A stretch of 64,000 nucleotides of DNA, from contig CP065012.1 of NCBI GenBank assembly GCA_016699815.1, forward strand, positions 1,860,001 through 1,924,000, in the 5' to 3' direction. This document shows positions 53,444-61,782 of this stretch, piece after piece. A program made the position numbers and the translations under genes. This stretch comes from Chitinophagaceae bacterium (GTDB taxonomy: Bacteria; Bacteroidota; Bacteroidia; Chitinophagales; Chitinophagaceae). The notes under the pieces are model-generated. The model was not told the DNA's origin. It searched no databases and saw only the letters and a program-made list of their open reading frames with translations. Numbering within the stretch: the stretch's first letter is position 1; every line of letters begins with the position of its first letter.

Positions 53444-53689
53444 TTAGGCTTTTAATACAGCCAGCAACCCTACAATCACAGCAAAAAGGGCAACCCCTTC
53501 TACGAATGCTGCGGTGAGGATCATGTTACCACGAATGTCGTTTGATGCTTCCGGCTGACGGGCAATAGCTTCTACTGCACCTTTACCGATTTGACCGATA
53601 CCGATACCGGCTCCAATTGCAGCAAGGCCTGCGCCAATTGCGCCACCCATGTGCGAAAAACCGATTTCAGCCAACATTGTAATGTTCAT
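53444..53689 (-). CDS. atpE: ATP synthase F0 subunit c
   Basis: An 81-residue two-helix proteolipid forming the rotor ring. Helix 1 has the glycine pattern GAGLAAIGAGIGIGQIGKGA, the polar loop is ARQPEASND, and helix 2 carries the ion-binding Glu in AFVEGVALF. The Ser-Thr after this Glu needed for Na+ coordination (E-S-T) is replaced by Gly-Val, so proton coupling is expected, even though the helix 1 Gln is present. A hairpin follows the stop codon. Confidence 0.96.
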   Translation of the reverse strand: MNITMLAEIGFSHMGGAIGAGLAAIGAGIGIGQIGKGAVEAIARQPEASNDIRGNMILTAAFVEGVALFAVIVGLLAVLKA

Positions 53690-53715
53690 TGTTGTTTATT
53701 TAAAATTAAAAAATA

Positions 53716-54813
53716 CTAAATTATTACGGCGTCTGCATGCCCGTCTGTATCATTATGCCCTCCCTCAAATGCCTGGCCAATAAATACTGCCGTTAACACG
53801 GTAAAAATATAAGCCTGTATAAATGCTACCAGCAATTCAATTAAATATATAAAAACTGCAAATGCAACAGAGAGTGGCGATACGCTCCAGCCTGCCACCG
53901 TAGCCATTGAGCCAAAAATAAAAATAAGCGTTACAAAACTTAAAATAATAATATGCCCGGCAACCATATTGGCAAACAAACGTATGATTAAGGCGCTTGG
54001 TTTAATAAAGAAACTGGCAAATTCTATAGGTATCAATATAAATTTAATTAGTAGGGGCACGCCGGGAGGCCAGAAAATATGGCCCCAAAAATGGCCATTG
54101 GTACTAAACAATATTACAAAAAAGGAAATTACGCCAAGTACAATGGTAAAAGCAATATTTCCGGTAACATTTGCCGAGCCGGGGAGCAACCCAAAAAGGG
54201 TATTAATTAAAATAAAGAAAAATACCGTAAGCAAGTAAGGCAGGTATTTCTGCCATTTATGGCCCAGGTTGGGCTTCGCCGCCTCATCTCTTATAAAAGT
54301 AATTACCGGCTCCAGCATACTTTGCCATCCTTTGGGTGCGCTGGTAACACCTTGCCCGCTTTTATATTTTTTGGCTATTCCTGTAAGCAATAGTACTAAT
54401 ACTATCAATGCCAAAAACATTTGCACCACGTTTTTGGTTAAAGAAAAATCATATACTTTGCTTCCATTAATAGCTACTATTTCCCCTTTTTCGAGTTTAT
54501 AGCCATTGTATGCTTCGTGGCCATGATGGAACCTTGAGGAAGAAAACAGGCTAATGCCATTTGTGGGTGAGTATAAAATTACGGGTAAGGGAATAGTAGC
54601 ATGAAAATCGCCAAAGCTAAAAAAGTGCCATTCATGGGCATCCTGTATGTGTTCCAAAATAATTTTTGCCGGGTCCAGTTTTCCTTCTGCTTCGTGGGGG
54701 AGTTCAGTTTTGGGCTCGTTTTCATGGTTCTGTGCAAAAACAGGCCCAGAAAACATTAGTGCAAAAATGCTGAAAGTGGCTACCAGTAAAGATTTTATAT
54801 GCTTAAAGGCCAT
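53716..54813 (-). CDS. atpB: ATP synthase F0 subunit a
   Basis: A 365-residue a subunit that conducts protons to the c ring. The N-terminus is a cleavable-type signal (to about FAQNHEN) followed by a roughly 110-residue periplasmic extension typical of Bacteroidota. The core has about five helices with KPSALIIRLFANMVAGHIII, which contains the essential Arg, and a C-terminal helix ELLVAFIQAYIFTVLTAVFI. The ATG at 54813 is preferred over 54864 because a canonical promoter at 54835-54864 lies between them. It starts the atpB-E-F-H operon. Confidence 0.95.
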   Translation of the reverse strand: MAFKHIKSLLVATFSIFALMFSGPVFAQNHENEPKTELPHEAEGKLDPAKIILEHIQDAHEWHFFSFGDFHATIPLPVILYSPTNGISLFSSSRFHHGHEAYNGYKLEKGEIVAINGSKVYDFSLTKNVVQMFLALIVLVLLLTGIAKKYKSGQGVTSAPKGWQSMLEPVITFIRDEAAKPNLGHKWQKYLPYLLTVFFFILINTLFGLLPGSANVTGNIAFTIVLGVISFFVILFSTNGHFWGHIFWPPGVPLLIKFILIPIEFASFFIKPSALIIRLFANMVAGHIIILSFVTLIFIFGSMATVAGWSVSPLSVAFAVFIYLIELLVAFIQAYIFTVLTAVFIGQAFEGGHNDTDGHADAVII

Positions 54814-54834
54814 ATCCTGCTTGTAATTTTGCCG

Positions 54835-54864
54835 CAAAGATAAGGGGATTGAAACAGGTAGCAA
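54835..54864 (-). promoter_or_regulatory. Canonical promoter of the atpBEFH operon
   Basis: On the minus strand TTG (54864-54862), a 19-base spacer, then TATCTTTG (54842-54835). This matches the Bacteroidota TTG-N19-TAnnTTTG promoter at both elements. The ATG follows 21 bases later, so the leader is about 15 bases. Confidence 0.7.
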
Positions 54865-54918
54865 AGGGTTAAACGAGCTAATTATTTTAAATAGGTAAAT
54901 TCACAATTCCAGGCCATT

Positions 54919-56730
54919 TTACGCACCAATAATTGCCATTTTTTCAAATTGCATTTTGTACAACTTAAAATAAGCCCCTTTTTGGTTCATTAAGGCTTCA
55001 TGGTTGCCCATTTCTTTTATCTCTCCTTTTTCCAGCACCATTATTTTTTCGGCTTTGCGTATGGTGCTAAGGCGGTGGGCAATTATAATTGAGGTGCGCC
55101 CGGAAACCAGCGTTTCAATGGCATTTTGTATGAGCATTTCGCTTTCGGTATCTACAGAAGATGTGGCTTCGTCCAATATGAGTATAGAAGGGTTATATAA
55201 TAATGCCCGGGCAAAAGATAAGAGCTGGCGCTGGCCAATAGACAACATGGCGCCACGTTCCATTACATTTTGGTTGTAACCATTGGGCAACTTTTCAATA
55301 AATGTACCAAGGCCAACCAGCTTTGCCGTTTCATTAATTTTTTCAATGGGTATAGCATCATTGTGCAGGGAAATATTATCTTTTATTGACCCGCTGAATA
55401 AAAACACATCCTGGAGCACCACACCTATACGGCTCCTTAAAAAATTGAGTTCATAATCTTCAATGGGTTTTCCATCGGCCAAAATTTGCCCGCTGCTAAT
55501 GGGATAAAGCCGGTTGATTAAACTTATGATTGAGGTTTTGCCACTTCCGGTTTGGCCTACAATAGCCAGTGTTTCACCAGGGTTTACCGTAAATGAAATG
55601 TTTTTTAATACAGGTGTTCCCGGTGTATATTCAAAAGATACATTTTTAAATTCCAGCTTGCCTTTTAAATCCCCAGAATTTAGGGTTCCCATATTGGGCA
55701 TTACATTGGTATTATCCAATACTTTAAAAACACGTTCGCTGGCAATTATGCCCATTTGCAGTACATTAAATTTATCGGCTATTACCCTTAGCGGGCGAAA
55801 CAATAAACTAATACAAAGTATAAAGGCAGTGATGATGCCAGCAATATGGGAAGCGTTTTCCTGCGGAAGCTGCAAGGCATCTTTTGCTCCCCACCATACT
55901 AAAAGGCTAATGGAAAATGCAGATACCAGCTCTACCACCGGAAAAAAAATAGAGTAAGCAAAAATGGCTTTAATATTGGCATTGCGGTGCTCTTTATTAA
56001 TTGCCCTGAACTTTTCCTGCTCCCTGTTTTCTGCCACAAATGTTTGTACAATACTCATACCGGTGATATGCTCCTGTACAAAGGCGTTGAGATTGGCCAC
56101 TGCATTACGCACTTTAATAAATGATTTGTTTACCGCTTCTTTAAAAAAATAGGTAGCCAGCATTAAAATAGGAAATGGCGCCAGGCATACCAGCGTAAGT
56201 TTCCAATCGGCCCAAAACATATAAGTCAATACCGAAACGATGGAAAGCATATCGGCAATGATGGGGATTAAACCATCACTAAAAATATCGTTGATGCTTT
56301 CAATATCATTTATTGTACGTGTGGTTAATGTGCCAATGGGTGTTTTGTCAAACTCCGATAAATTAAGATGGGTAATTTTTTTATACGTTGTAACCCTTAA
56401 ATCTTTCACCACGTTTTGCCCCATGGATGCCGTAGTAAATGTAAAATAAAATCGGGCAATGGTTTCAATAAGCAAGATCAACACTTGAATTAGGGTAATT
56501 TCAATAATAAAACCCCCTGGGCCATTTATAAACCTGGATACGGTTTCGTTTTTTATACCTTCATTAATGGTGAGTTGGATGAGCAGCGGCCTAAGTGGTG
56601 CAATTATGGCCAGGAAAACTGCAAGAAAAAGGGATAAATAAAATTTATTTTTATACGGTGCCGTAAAAGCAAAAACCCTTTTTAATATTGAAAATTTTAA
56701 TTTTTGTTTTTCGGAAATACCAGCGCTCAT
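54919..56730 (-). CDS. ABC exporter, fused permease and ATPase (MsbA-like)
   Basis: A 603-residue type IV ABC half-transporter. Six membrane helices span about 28-320. The ATPase has Walker A GQTGSGKT (392-399), the signature LSIGQ (496-500, in place of the usual LSGGQ), Walker B ILILD (516-520) with catalytic Glu521, and the H-loop in IIAHRLST. It forms a homodimer and likely exports lipids, lipid A precursors or drugs. It follows the caspase-like protein gene by 41 bases, but has its own TACATTTG promoter element in that gap. Confidence 0.92.
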   Translation of the reverse strand: MSAGISEKQKLKFSILKRVFAFTAPYKNKFYLSLFLAVFLAIIAPLRPLLIQLTINEGIKNETVSRFINGPGGFIIEITLIQVLILLIETIARFYFTFTTASMGQNVVKDLRVTTYKKITHLNLSEFDKTPIGTLTTRTINDIESINDIFSDGLIPIIADMLSIVSVLTYMFWADWKLTLVCLAPFPILMLATYFFKEAVNKSFIKVRNAVANLNAFVQEHITGMSIVQTFVAENREQEKFRAINKEHRNANIKAIFAYSIFFPVVELVSAFSISLLVWWGAKDALQLPQENASHIAGIITAFILCISLLFRPLRVIADKFNVLQMGIIASERVFKVLDNTNVMPNMGTLNSGDLKGKLEFKNVSFEYTPGTPVLKNISFTVNPGETLAIVGQTGSGKTSIISLINRLYPISSGQILADGKPIEDYELNFLRSRIGVVLQDVFLFSGSIKDNISLHNDAIPIEKINETAKLVGLGTFIEKLPNGYNQNVMERGAMLSIGQRQLLSFARALLYNPSILILDEATSSVDTESEMLIQNAIETLVSGRTSIIIAHRLSTIRKAEKIMVLEKGEIKEMGNHEALMNQKGAYFKLYKMQFEKMAIIGA

Positions 56731-56735
56731 ATCTG

Positions 56736-56743
56736 CAAATGTA
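56736..56743 (-). promoter_or_regulatory. TACATTTG -7 element of the ABC exporter gene
   Basis: The minus strand reads TACATTTG, an exact TAnnTTTG match, ending 5 bases before the ATG at 56730. Transcription would start at or next to the start codon. No TTG at -33. Confidence 0.4.
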
Positions 56744-56771
56744 CTGTTGGTACAGCAATAAACAGTAAGTT

Positions 56772-58988
56772 TTACAAAAGGCCGGCTTCGGTTTTTTTAT
56801 AAAATGCCTTTAAAAAAATTGCGCCAAGGTTACGGTAGGGAGGAATATAATCTTCCCAGCTTTCTCTTACTTCGGCATTATCTCTGTTGAATATTTTTGT
56901 AAGCGAAGACCACATAGACTTCCATACCAGGGTGTCGCCGCTGGTAAACACCTGGTTGAGGTAATTTAAAATTGGTTGGTTAATATCGCCTTTGCCAATT
57001 TCTTTTGTAGATATGATATGTGCATTGGGGCAAATTTCCAGTATGGAATTTAGGTTTTGGTATCCGCCACATGAACCCAGTACAATAATTTTTGCCGATT
57101 CGGGCAGGCGTTTTATGGTGCCCGGCAACCAATAGCTGTGGCCACGGTGAACCGCCATTGTGGGGCTCATATCCCTCGACTCCAGGTATTTTGCAAGGTG
57201 CACCTGTGCAGAGTCATCGAGGTTGGCATCGTAGTTTAAGGGCTTGTTGGCAAAAACATAAACTTCGCCTTTTTTAGATTTTAGTTCCACCCATTCTTTT
57301 TTGTCGGTCTTTATCCAGTCTTTTGAAGAAAAAGAATTTACAAACGGAGGAAAAAATGCTTTACCATCTTCATCGCCATAAAAGAAAACCTGTTGTACCA
57401 CCCTCCCTTTTCCATCTTTCATTGCCGATAAAGGTATTTCATAAATGGATGGGATACCAATTTCCTGAGAAAGGTCAATATTATTATTATCTGCCGCCAT
57501 AAAAATAATTTTCAACAAGCCATAAATAATTTTGCCACGGGTATTGTTTTCATCAATAGCAATGGCTTCATTTTCTTTTACATAAGTGAGTATGGTATTT
57601 AGCAATTGTTTATTGGTAATGCTGCTGTAGGAGTCGGCAACGTCAACCGCATCTTCAAGGCTTTCTGTTTTATCGAGGTTGGCTACAAATGCCCTCATCA
57701 ATACTTCGGAGTTTTGGGAGGGCATCAATTTTAAAAAAGTATCCAGCTTATTGTAATTGGCCGCCATTTTTATAAACTTTTTAAAATGGTCAAAGTTTAC
57801 TTTGAGCAAAAGGGAATCGGTTCGAGGGTTGTTGCCCATACGCTGCAGCATACGGTTAAAGCTGTGCTTGTAACTTGAAGTATAAATGCTGCTTTCTCCC
57901 ATAATCATCATATAATACAGGTCTTCTGGGAAAAGTGGGTCAATGGCCCTCATTCGTATATTTAAATTACTTTGGTTGTGCAACTCATTAATGGGCGTAA
58001 TAAAATGTTTGTTGGCACGCATCATTAATGTTTCATATAATCCATTTGCGCCAAACATGGCAATGGGTGTATCTTTCAGTGGCGGGCTCATTCGTTTAAA
58101 ATAAGCAATGGCCGTTTTTACCAATAATTTGTAATATCCTACGCTGTCATATTTATCCCCGTTACCTACCAGTTTTTTTATGTCTTCAATTTTTTGCCTT
58201 CCATAGAGTATATCGTCCAAAAAAGGAAAATAAAAAAGGGCATTGGGTGTTTGGCTCAGTTCGGCAATGGTTTGCACCATTTGGTTGTTGCTGCGGTGTA
58301 TCAATTTACCTTCTACCGAAGATTTTGATTGTGCATAGGAATAAAGCTGAACCGGCCTTTTCATACTGGCCAGTACAATAAGGCTGTCGGCAAAAGGTTC
58401 ATTGGCAAAAGGCCTGATCGTAGGTAAAATTTTATCGGGATTTAGTTGGCAAAATTTTAAATACACAATATTGTTCAGTTGCTTAATGTTCGGGTTTTCT
58501 ACCAATACTTCTGTAATTATTTTTGCAATAGGGTAAGCTGAGGTTTGAATAAGCGCATTTATGCTTTCTTTTTTTGCCTGCTTCTGCAAGGCCTGGTAAA
58601 ATGTTTCAACCAGCAATGGAAAATCCAACGGGCTTATATCATGTTTTTTCCAGTCGGTTCTAAACAGCCTCAGCATATTTTCTAAATAGCGGAGGTACCT
58701 CACTTTTTCATTTTTTGCTGGCAGGGTTGGGCTTATTTCTATCCAGTTTTTTATGGCATCAACCCGGCGAAAAAGAACATCGGTGAGAAACAAATGCACT
58801 TCGTCGTTTCCGGTAACTTTGAGCGTACCATCCAGTTTGCCATCGGCTCTATCCGTAAGTTTTTGTTCTTTAGTAACCAGGTCATGAAAATATTGCCGGT
58901 CAATAGGCACTTTTGCAATGCTGTCATTTTGTGCAGCAGCACAAAAAGTACAAAGCTGCAATACAATAAAAAGTAGATATTTCATCAT
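56772..58988 (-). CDS. Secreted protein with C-terminal caspase-like (clan CD) domain
   Basis: A 738-residue exported protein with a signal peptide ending CAAAQ. Residues 30-515 are helical with no motif I recognise. From about 530 the pattern changes to alternating strands and helices: RVVQQVFFYGDEDG, then GEVYVFANKP, PTMAVHRGHSYW (614 and 617 His), AKIIVLGSCGGYQ (Cys640) and AHIISTKEIGKGDIN. A His-Gly-His motif at the end of one strand and a Gly-Ser-Cys-Gly at the end of the next is the catalytic layout of caspase-fold peptidases (caspases, gingipains, CHAT). A peptidase role is inference. Start moved from a TTG at 58997 to ATG 58988. Confidence 0.72.
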   Translation of the reverse strand: MMKYLLFIVLQLCTFCAAAQNDSIAKVPIDRQYFHDLVTKEQKLTDRADGKLDGTLKVTGNDEVHLFLTDVLFRRVDAIKNWIEISPTLPAKNEKVRYLRYLENMLRLFRTDWKKHDISPLDFPLLVETFYQALQKQAKKESINALIQTSAYPIAKIITEVLVENPNIKQLNNIVYLKFCQLNPDKILPTIRPFANEPFADSLIVLASMKRPVQLYSYAQSKSSVEGKLIHRSNNQMVQTIAELSQTPNALFYFPFLDDILYGRQKIEDIKKLVGNGDKYDSVGYYKLLVKTAIAYFKRMSPPLKDTPIAMFGANGLYETLMMRANKHFITPINELHNQSNLNIRMRAIDPLFPEDLYYMMIMGESSIYTSSYKHSFNRMLQRMGNNPRTDSLLLKVNFDHFKKFIKMAANYNKLDTFLKLMPSQNSEVLMRAFVANLDKTESLEDAVDVADSYSSITNKQLLNTILTYVKENEAIAIDENNTRGKIIYGLLKIIFMAADNNNIDLSQEIGIPSIYEIPLSAMKDGKGRVVQQVFFYGDEDGKAFFPPFVNSFSSKDWIKTDKKEWVELKSKKGEVYVFANKPLNYDANLDDSAQVHLAKYLESRDMSPTMAVHRGHSYWLPGTIKRLPESAKIIVLGSCGGYQNLNSILEICPNAHIISTKEIGKGDINQPILNYLNQVFTSGDTLVWKSMWSSLTKIFNRDNAEVRESWEDYIPPYRNLGAIFLKAFYKKTEAGLL

Positions 58989-59133
58989 TTTCGCCAATCC
59001 TGCAATAGTTGTTGCAATATACGCACCGTTTTTTTAAAAGACCAACACAAGTGGTTAATTGTTGCCTTACCAAAAACGGGAATTAACGAATTATAACAGC
59101 CTTTTAACTTCCCTGTCTTAATTAAAGTTGAAT

Positions 59134-59141
59134 TAATTTTG
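59134..59141 (+). promoter_or_regulatory. TAATTTTG -7 element of the PhoB-like gene
   Basis: TAATTTTG matches TAnnTTTG exactly, ending 13 bases before the ATG at 59155. No TTG at the right distance; an activator (a Pho-box-like site) may be needed, but I cannot define one. Confidence 0.45.
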
Positions 59142-59154
59142 TATCCTTCAAAAA

Positions 59155-59826
59155 ATGGCAAACAAAATTTTAATTGCAGATGACGAGCCGGATATATTGG
59201 AGATATTACAATATAACCTAAGGGCAGAAGGCTATGAAGTATTTACGGCAAAAAATGGCAATGAAGCTATTGAAGTTGCTAAAATAAATAACCCTCAGCT
59301 TATCATCCTGGACATAATGATGCCCGAAAAATCGGGAATTGAAGCCTGTGCTATTTTGCGGGCAATGCCCATGTTTCGTAAAACATTTATTATTTTTTTA
59401 ACGGCTCTTAGCGATGAAGTTACAGAAATAAAAGGGCTGGAAACCGGTGCTGATGACTTTATTGCCAAGCCGGTAAGCCCCAGGGTTTTTATGAGTAAGG
59501 TGAATGCTTTTTTCAGACGGCTGGAACATTCGGGGTTGGGGAAAATTCAAATTAATCAACTCGAAATTGACCGGGAAAGTTTTGTGGTGCGTTATGAAAA
59601 TAACGAAGTGATTTTGGCCCGCAAAGAGTTTGAATTACTGGCTTTGCTGGCTTCAAAACCAGGAAAAGTTTTTTTACGAAATGAAATACTGGGCCATGTG
59701 TGGGGAGCCGATGTAATTGTAGGCGACCGTACCATAGATGTACACATCAGAAAAGTTAGGCAAAAATTAGGAATAGATTGTATTACAACGGTTAAAGGCG
59801 TTGGCTATAAATTTGAATGGATTTAA
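59155..59826 (+). CDS. OmpR/PhoB-type response regulator
   Basis: A 223-residue regulator. The receiver (1-120) has acidic residues at 9-11, phospho-acceptor Asp53 in LDIMMPE, Thr in FLTALS and Lys in FIAKPVS. The winged-helix output (about 130-223) ends GDRTIDVHIRKVRQKL then TTVKGVGYKF, a PhoB-type DNA-binding domain. With the kinase 17 bases downstream and the phosphate genes after that, it is probably the phosphate-response regulator of this organism. The symbol phoB is plausible but not assigned. Confidence 0.94.
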   Translation: MANKILIADDEPDILEILQYNLRAEGYEVFTAKNGNEAIEVAKINNPQLIILDIMMPEKSGIEACAILRAMPMFRKTFIIFLTALSDEVTEIKGLETGADDFIAKPVSPRVFMSKVNAFFRRLEHSGLGKIQINQLEIDRESFVVRYENNEVILARKEFELLALLASKPGKVFLRNEILGHVWGADVIVGDRTIDVHIRKVRQKLGIDCITTVKGVGYKFEWI

Positions 59827-59843
59827 CACAAAATAAATGAAAC

Positions 59844-60887
59844 ATGATATCAGAAAAAAATTTTACTCCAAAACAACTCGCTGCACTTACAGCAGTTTTA
59901 CTTTCGGTACCTATAGCCATAGTGATTTTTATTTTTAAACCCGTATGGTGGGTAGCCCTGCTTAGCACTGCTGTTATTTTTGTTGGCAGTTATTTACTTT
60001 TTTTAAAAATGCTGCAGGTTTTTATTTACCGTAAAATAAAACTTATTTACAAATTGATTTCCCACACCAAAGCAAGCAAAAAGGAAGAGTTTTATTATAA
60101 AAATTTATTGCCGCAGCAAACTATTGAAGAAGTAAGGCTGGATGTAGAAAAATGGGCCGAAGAAAAAAAGCTGGAAATTGAAACCCTGAAACAAAACGAG
60201 GTTTTTAGAAAAGAATTTTTACAAAACCTGAGCCACGAATTGAAAACACCCATTTTTGCCATACAGGGGTATATTGATACGCTTTTAAATGGTGCGCTTT
60301 ACGATAAGGATAACAATATTTCTTTTTTGCAAAAAGCCGGCCGTAATGCCGAAAGGCTCGTGGGCCTTACCCGGGACCTGGATGAAATCTCAAAACTGGA
60401 AAGTGGCCAGGTTAATATTGCCGCCGAAAATTTTGTAATTCAAGATCTGGTAAAAGAAGTATTTGATTCCCTTTACCTAAAGGCAAAAGATCGGGGTATT
60501 GCCCTTGGTATCAAAAAGGGCTGCGAAGCGCCATTGATGGTTAGTGCCGACAGGGAAAAAATAAGGCAGGTGCTCATAAACCTCATTGACAATGCCATAA
60601 AGTACGGCAAAGACAATGGCATTGTTGAAGCCAGCTTTTATAAAGTAGAAGATAAAAAAATCCTCATTGAAATAAGCGACAATGGAGTGGGGATAACCGA
60701 AGACCACCTGCCCAGGGTGTTTGAAAGGTTTTACCGTACAGAGCTTGCCAGAACCCGTAAAGTGGGTGGCAGCGGGCTTGGCCTGGCCATATGTAAACAT
60801 ATTATTGAGGCCCATGACCAAACCATTCATGTAAGGAGCAAAAAAGATGTAGGAACTACAATTGGGTTTACTTTAGAAGAGAAATAA
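59844..60887 (+). CDS. PhoR-like membrane histidine kinase
   Basis: A 347-residue sensor kinase. Two membrane helices (about 14-32 and 35-57) are joined by a very short loop, so it has almost no periplasmic sensing domain, as in PhoR. A short coiled linker precedes HisKA with NLSHELKTP (His131), then the ATPase domain with NLIDNAIKYGK (N box), EISDNGVGI (G1) and GGSGLGLAICKHI (G2). It lacks the PAS domain found in E. coli PhoR. It pairs with the upstream regulator and is followed by DUF47 and PiT genes. Confidence 0.93.
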   Translation: MISEKNFTPKQLAALTAVLLSVPIAIVIFIFKPVWWVALLSTAVIFVGSYLLFLKMLQVFIYRKIKLIYKLISHTKASKKEEFYYKNLLPQQTIEEVRLDVEKWAEEKKLEIETLKQNEVFRKEFLQNLSHELKTPIFAIQGYIDTLLNGALYDKDNNISFLQKAGRNAERLVGLTRDLDEISKLESGQVNIAAENFVIQDLVKEVFDSLYLKAKDRGIALGIKKGCEAPLMVSADREKIRQVLINLIDNAIKYGKDNGIVEASFYKVEDKKILIEISDNGVGITEDHLPRVFERFYRTELARTRKVGGSGLGLAICKHIIEAHDQTIHVRSKKDVGTTIGFTLEEK

Positions 60888-61026
60888 TTTTAGCTATTTT
60901 CTCCACTTGTTTTACGGAAAGGGCAAGCATACCACAAATTATTGCCTTTATTTATATTGCTTAAAATGCCTGTGTTAAGAAATCATTACCAATTATTAAG
61001 TAGGGGTTTTAAGCAAACAAAGGTTT

Positions 61027-61034
61027 TACATTTG
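61027..61034 (+). promoter_or_regulatory. TACATTTG -7 element of the DUF47/PiT pair
   Basis: TACATTTG is an exact TAnnTTTG match, 22 bases before the DUF47 ATG at 61057. No TTG at -33. It implies that the DUF47 gene is not only read from the kinase transcript. Confidence 0.45.
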
Positions 61035-61056
61035 TAATCCAAAAAAAGCCAAACTA

Positions 61057-61707
61057 ATGTCTGGATTCAACTCAATTCTAAAAATCTTTCTACCAAAGGA
61101 CAGGGTGTTTTATCAATTATTTGAAGTTGTAGCCGAAGAACTGGTGAAAATGGGAGTAGCACTAAAAGAAGTAGTAAACGAACCCGACTTTGAAAAAAGG
61201 GCTGCCCTAATTAAGAAAATTGAAGACATGGAGCATGTAAACGATGACCATACCCACCAGATATTTACCGAACTCAGCCGCAATTTTATTACGCCTTTCG
61301 ACCGGGAAGATATACATTCCCTGGCTACATCCCTGGATGATATTGCAGATTATATTTATGCCTCTGCCAAAAAAATTAATTTTTACCGGGTTAACCCCAA
61401 CGATATTGGCATACAAAAATTTGCCGACCTTATTTGCCTGGGTTGCGTGCAGGTACACAAAGCCGTAACCGAATTGCGGAACATGAAAAATATGCGCCAA
61501 ATTACCGATGCATTAGTGGCTATAAATAGTATAGAAAACCAGGGCGACGATATTTTTGATATGAGTATTGAAAGGCTTTTTGCCACCGAACCCGATGCAA
61601 AAGAAGTAATTAAAAAAAGGGAAATTTACCAGATAATGGAAGTAGTAACAGACAAGTGCGAAGATGCAGCCAATGTTATTGAAAGTATTATTATTAAATA
61701 CGCATAA
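61057..61707 (+). CDS. DUF47 (PhoU-like) phosphate transport regulator
   Basis: A 216-residue all-helical PhoU-like protein of the DUF47 family. Two repeated three-helix bundles carry conserved metal-binding acidic motifs, E-x-x-x-D: EDMEHVNDDHTHQI and DREDIHSLATSLDDIADYIY in the first half, and INSIENQGDDIFD with MEVVTDKCEDAANVI in the second. DUF47 proteins are encoded next to low-affinity phosphate transporters and are thought to limit or tune uptake. Here it stands 75 bases before the PiT gene and after the PhoB/PhoR-like pair, which supports a shared phosphate role. Confidence 0.94.
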   Translation: MSGFNSILKIFLPKDRVFYQLFEVVAEELVKMGVALKEVVNEPDFEKRAALIKKIEDMEHVNDDHTHQIFTELSRNFITPFDREDIHSLATSLDDIADYIYASAKKINFYRVNPNDIGIQKFADLICLGCVQVHKAVTELRNMKNMRQITDALVAINSIENQGDDIFDMSIERLFATEPDAKEVIKKREIYQIMEVVTDKCEDAANVIESIIIKYA

Positions 61708-61782
61708 TGCTGCTGCCAAAACCTAAATCAATTTTGTAAACAATAGCGCTGGTAAGCTGCATTTGAAAACAGCATTAATTTT

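Noticed and set aside
53444..53689. Na+-coupled ATP synthase, suggested by the Gln in helix 1 of subunit c
   Set aside because: The Ser-Thr after the essential Glu is replaced by Gly-Val, so a Na+ site is incomplete; proton coupling is more likely.
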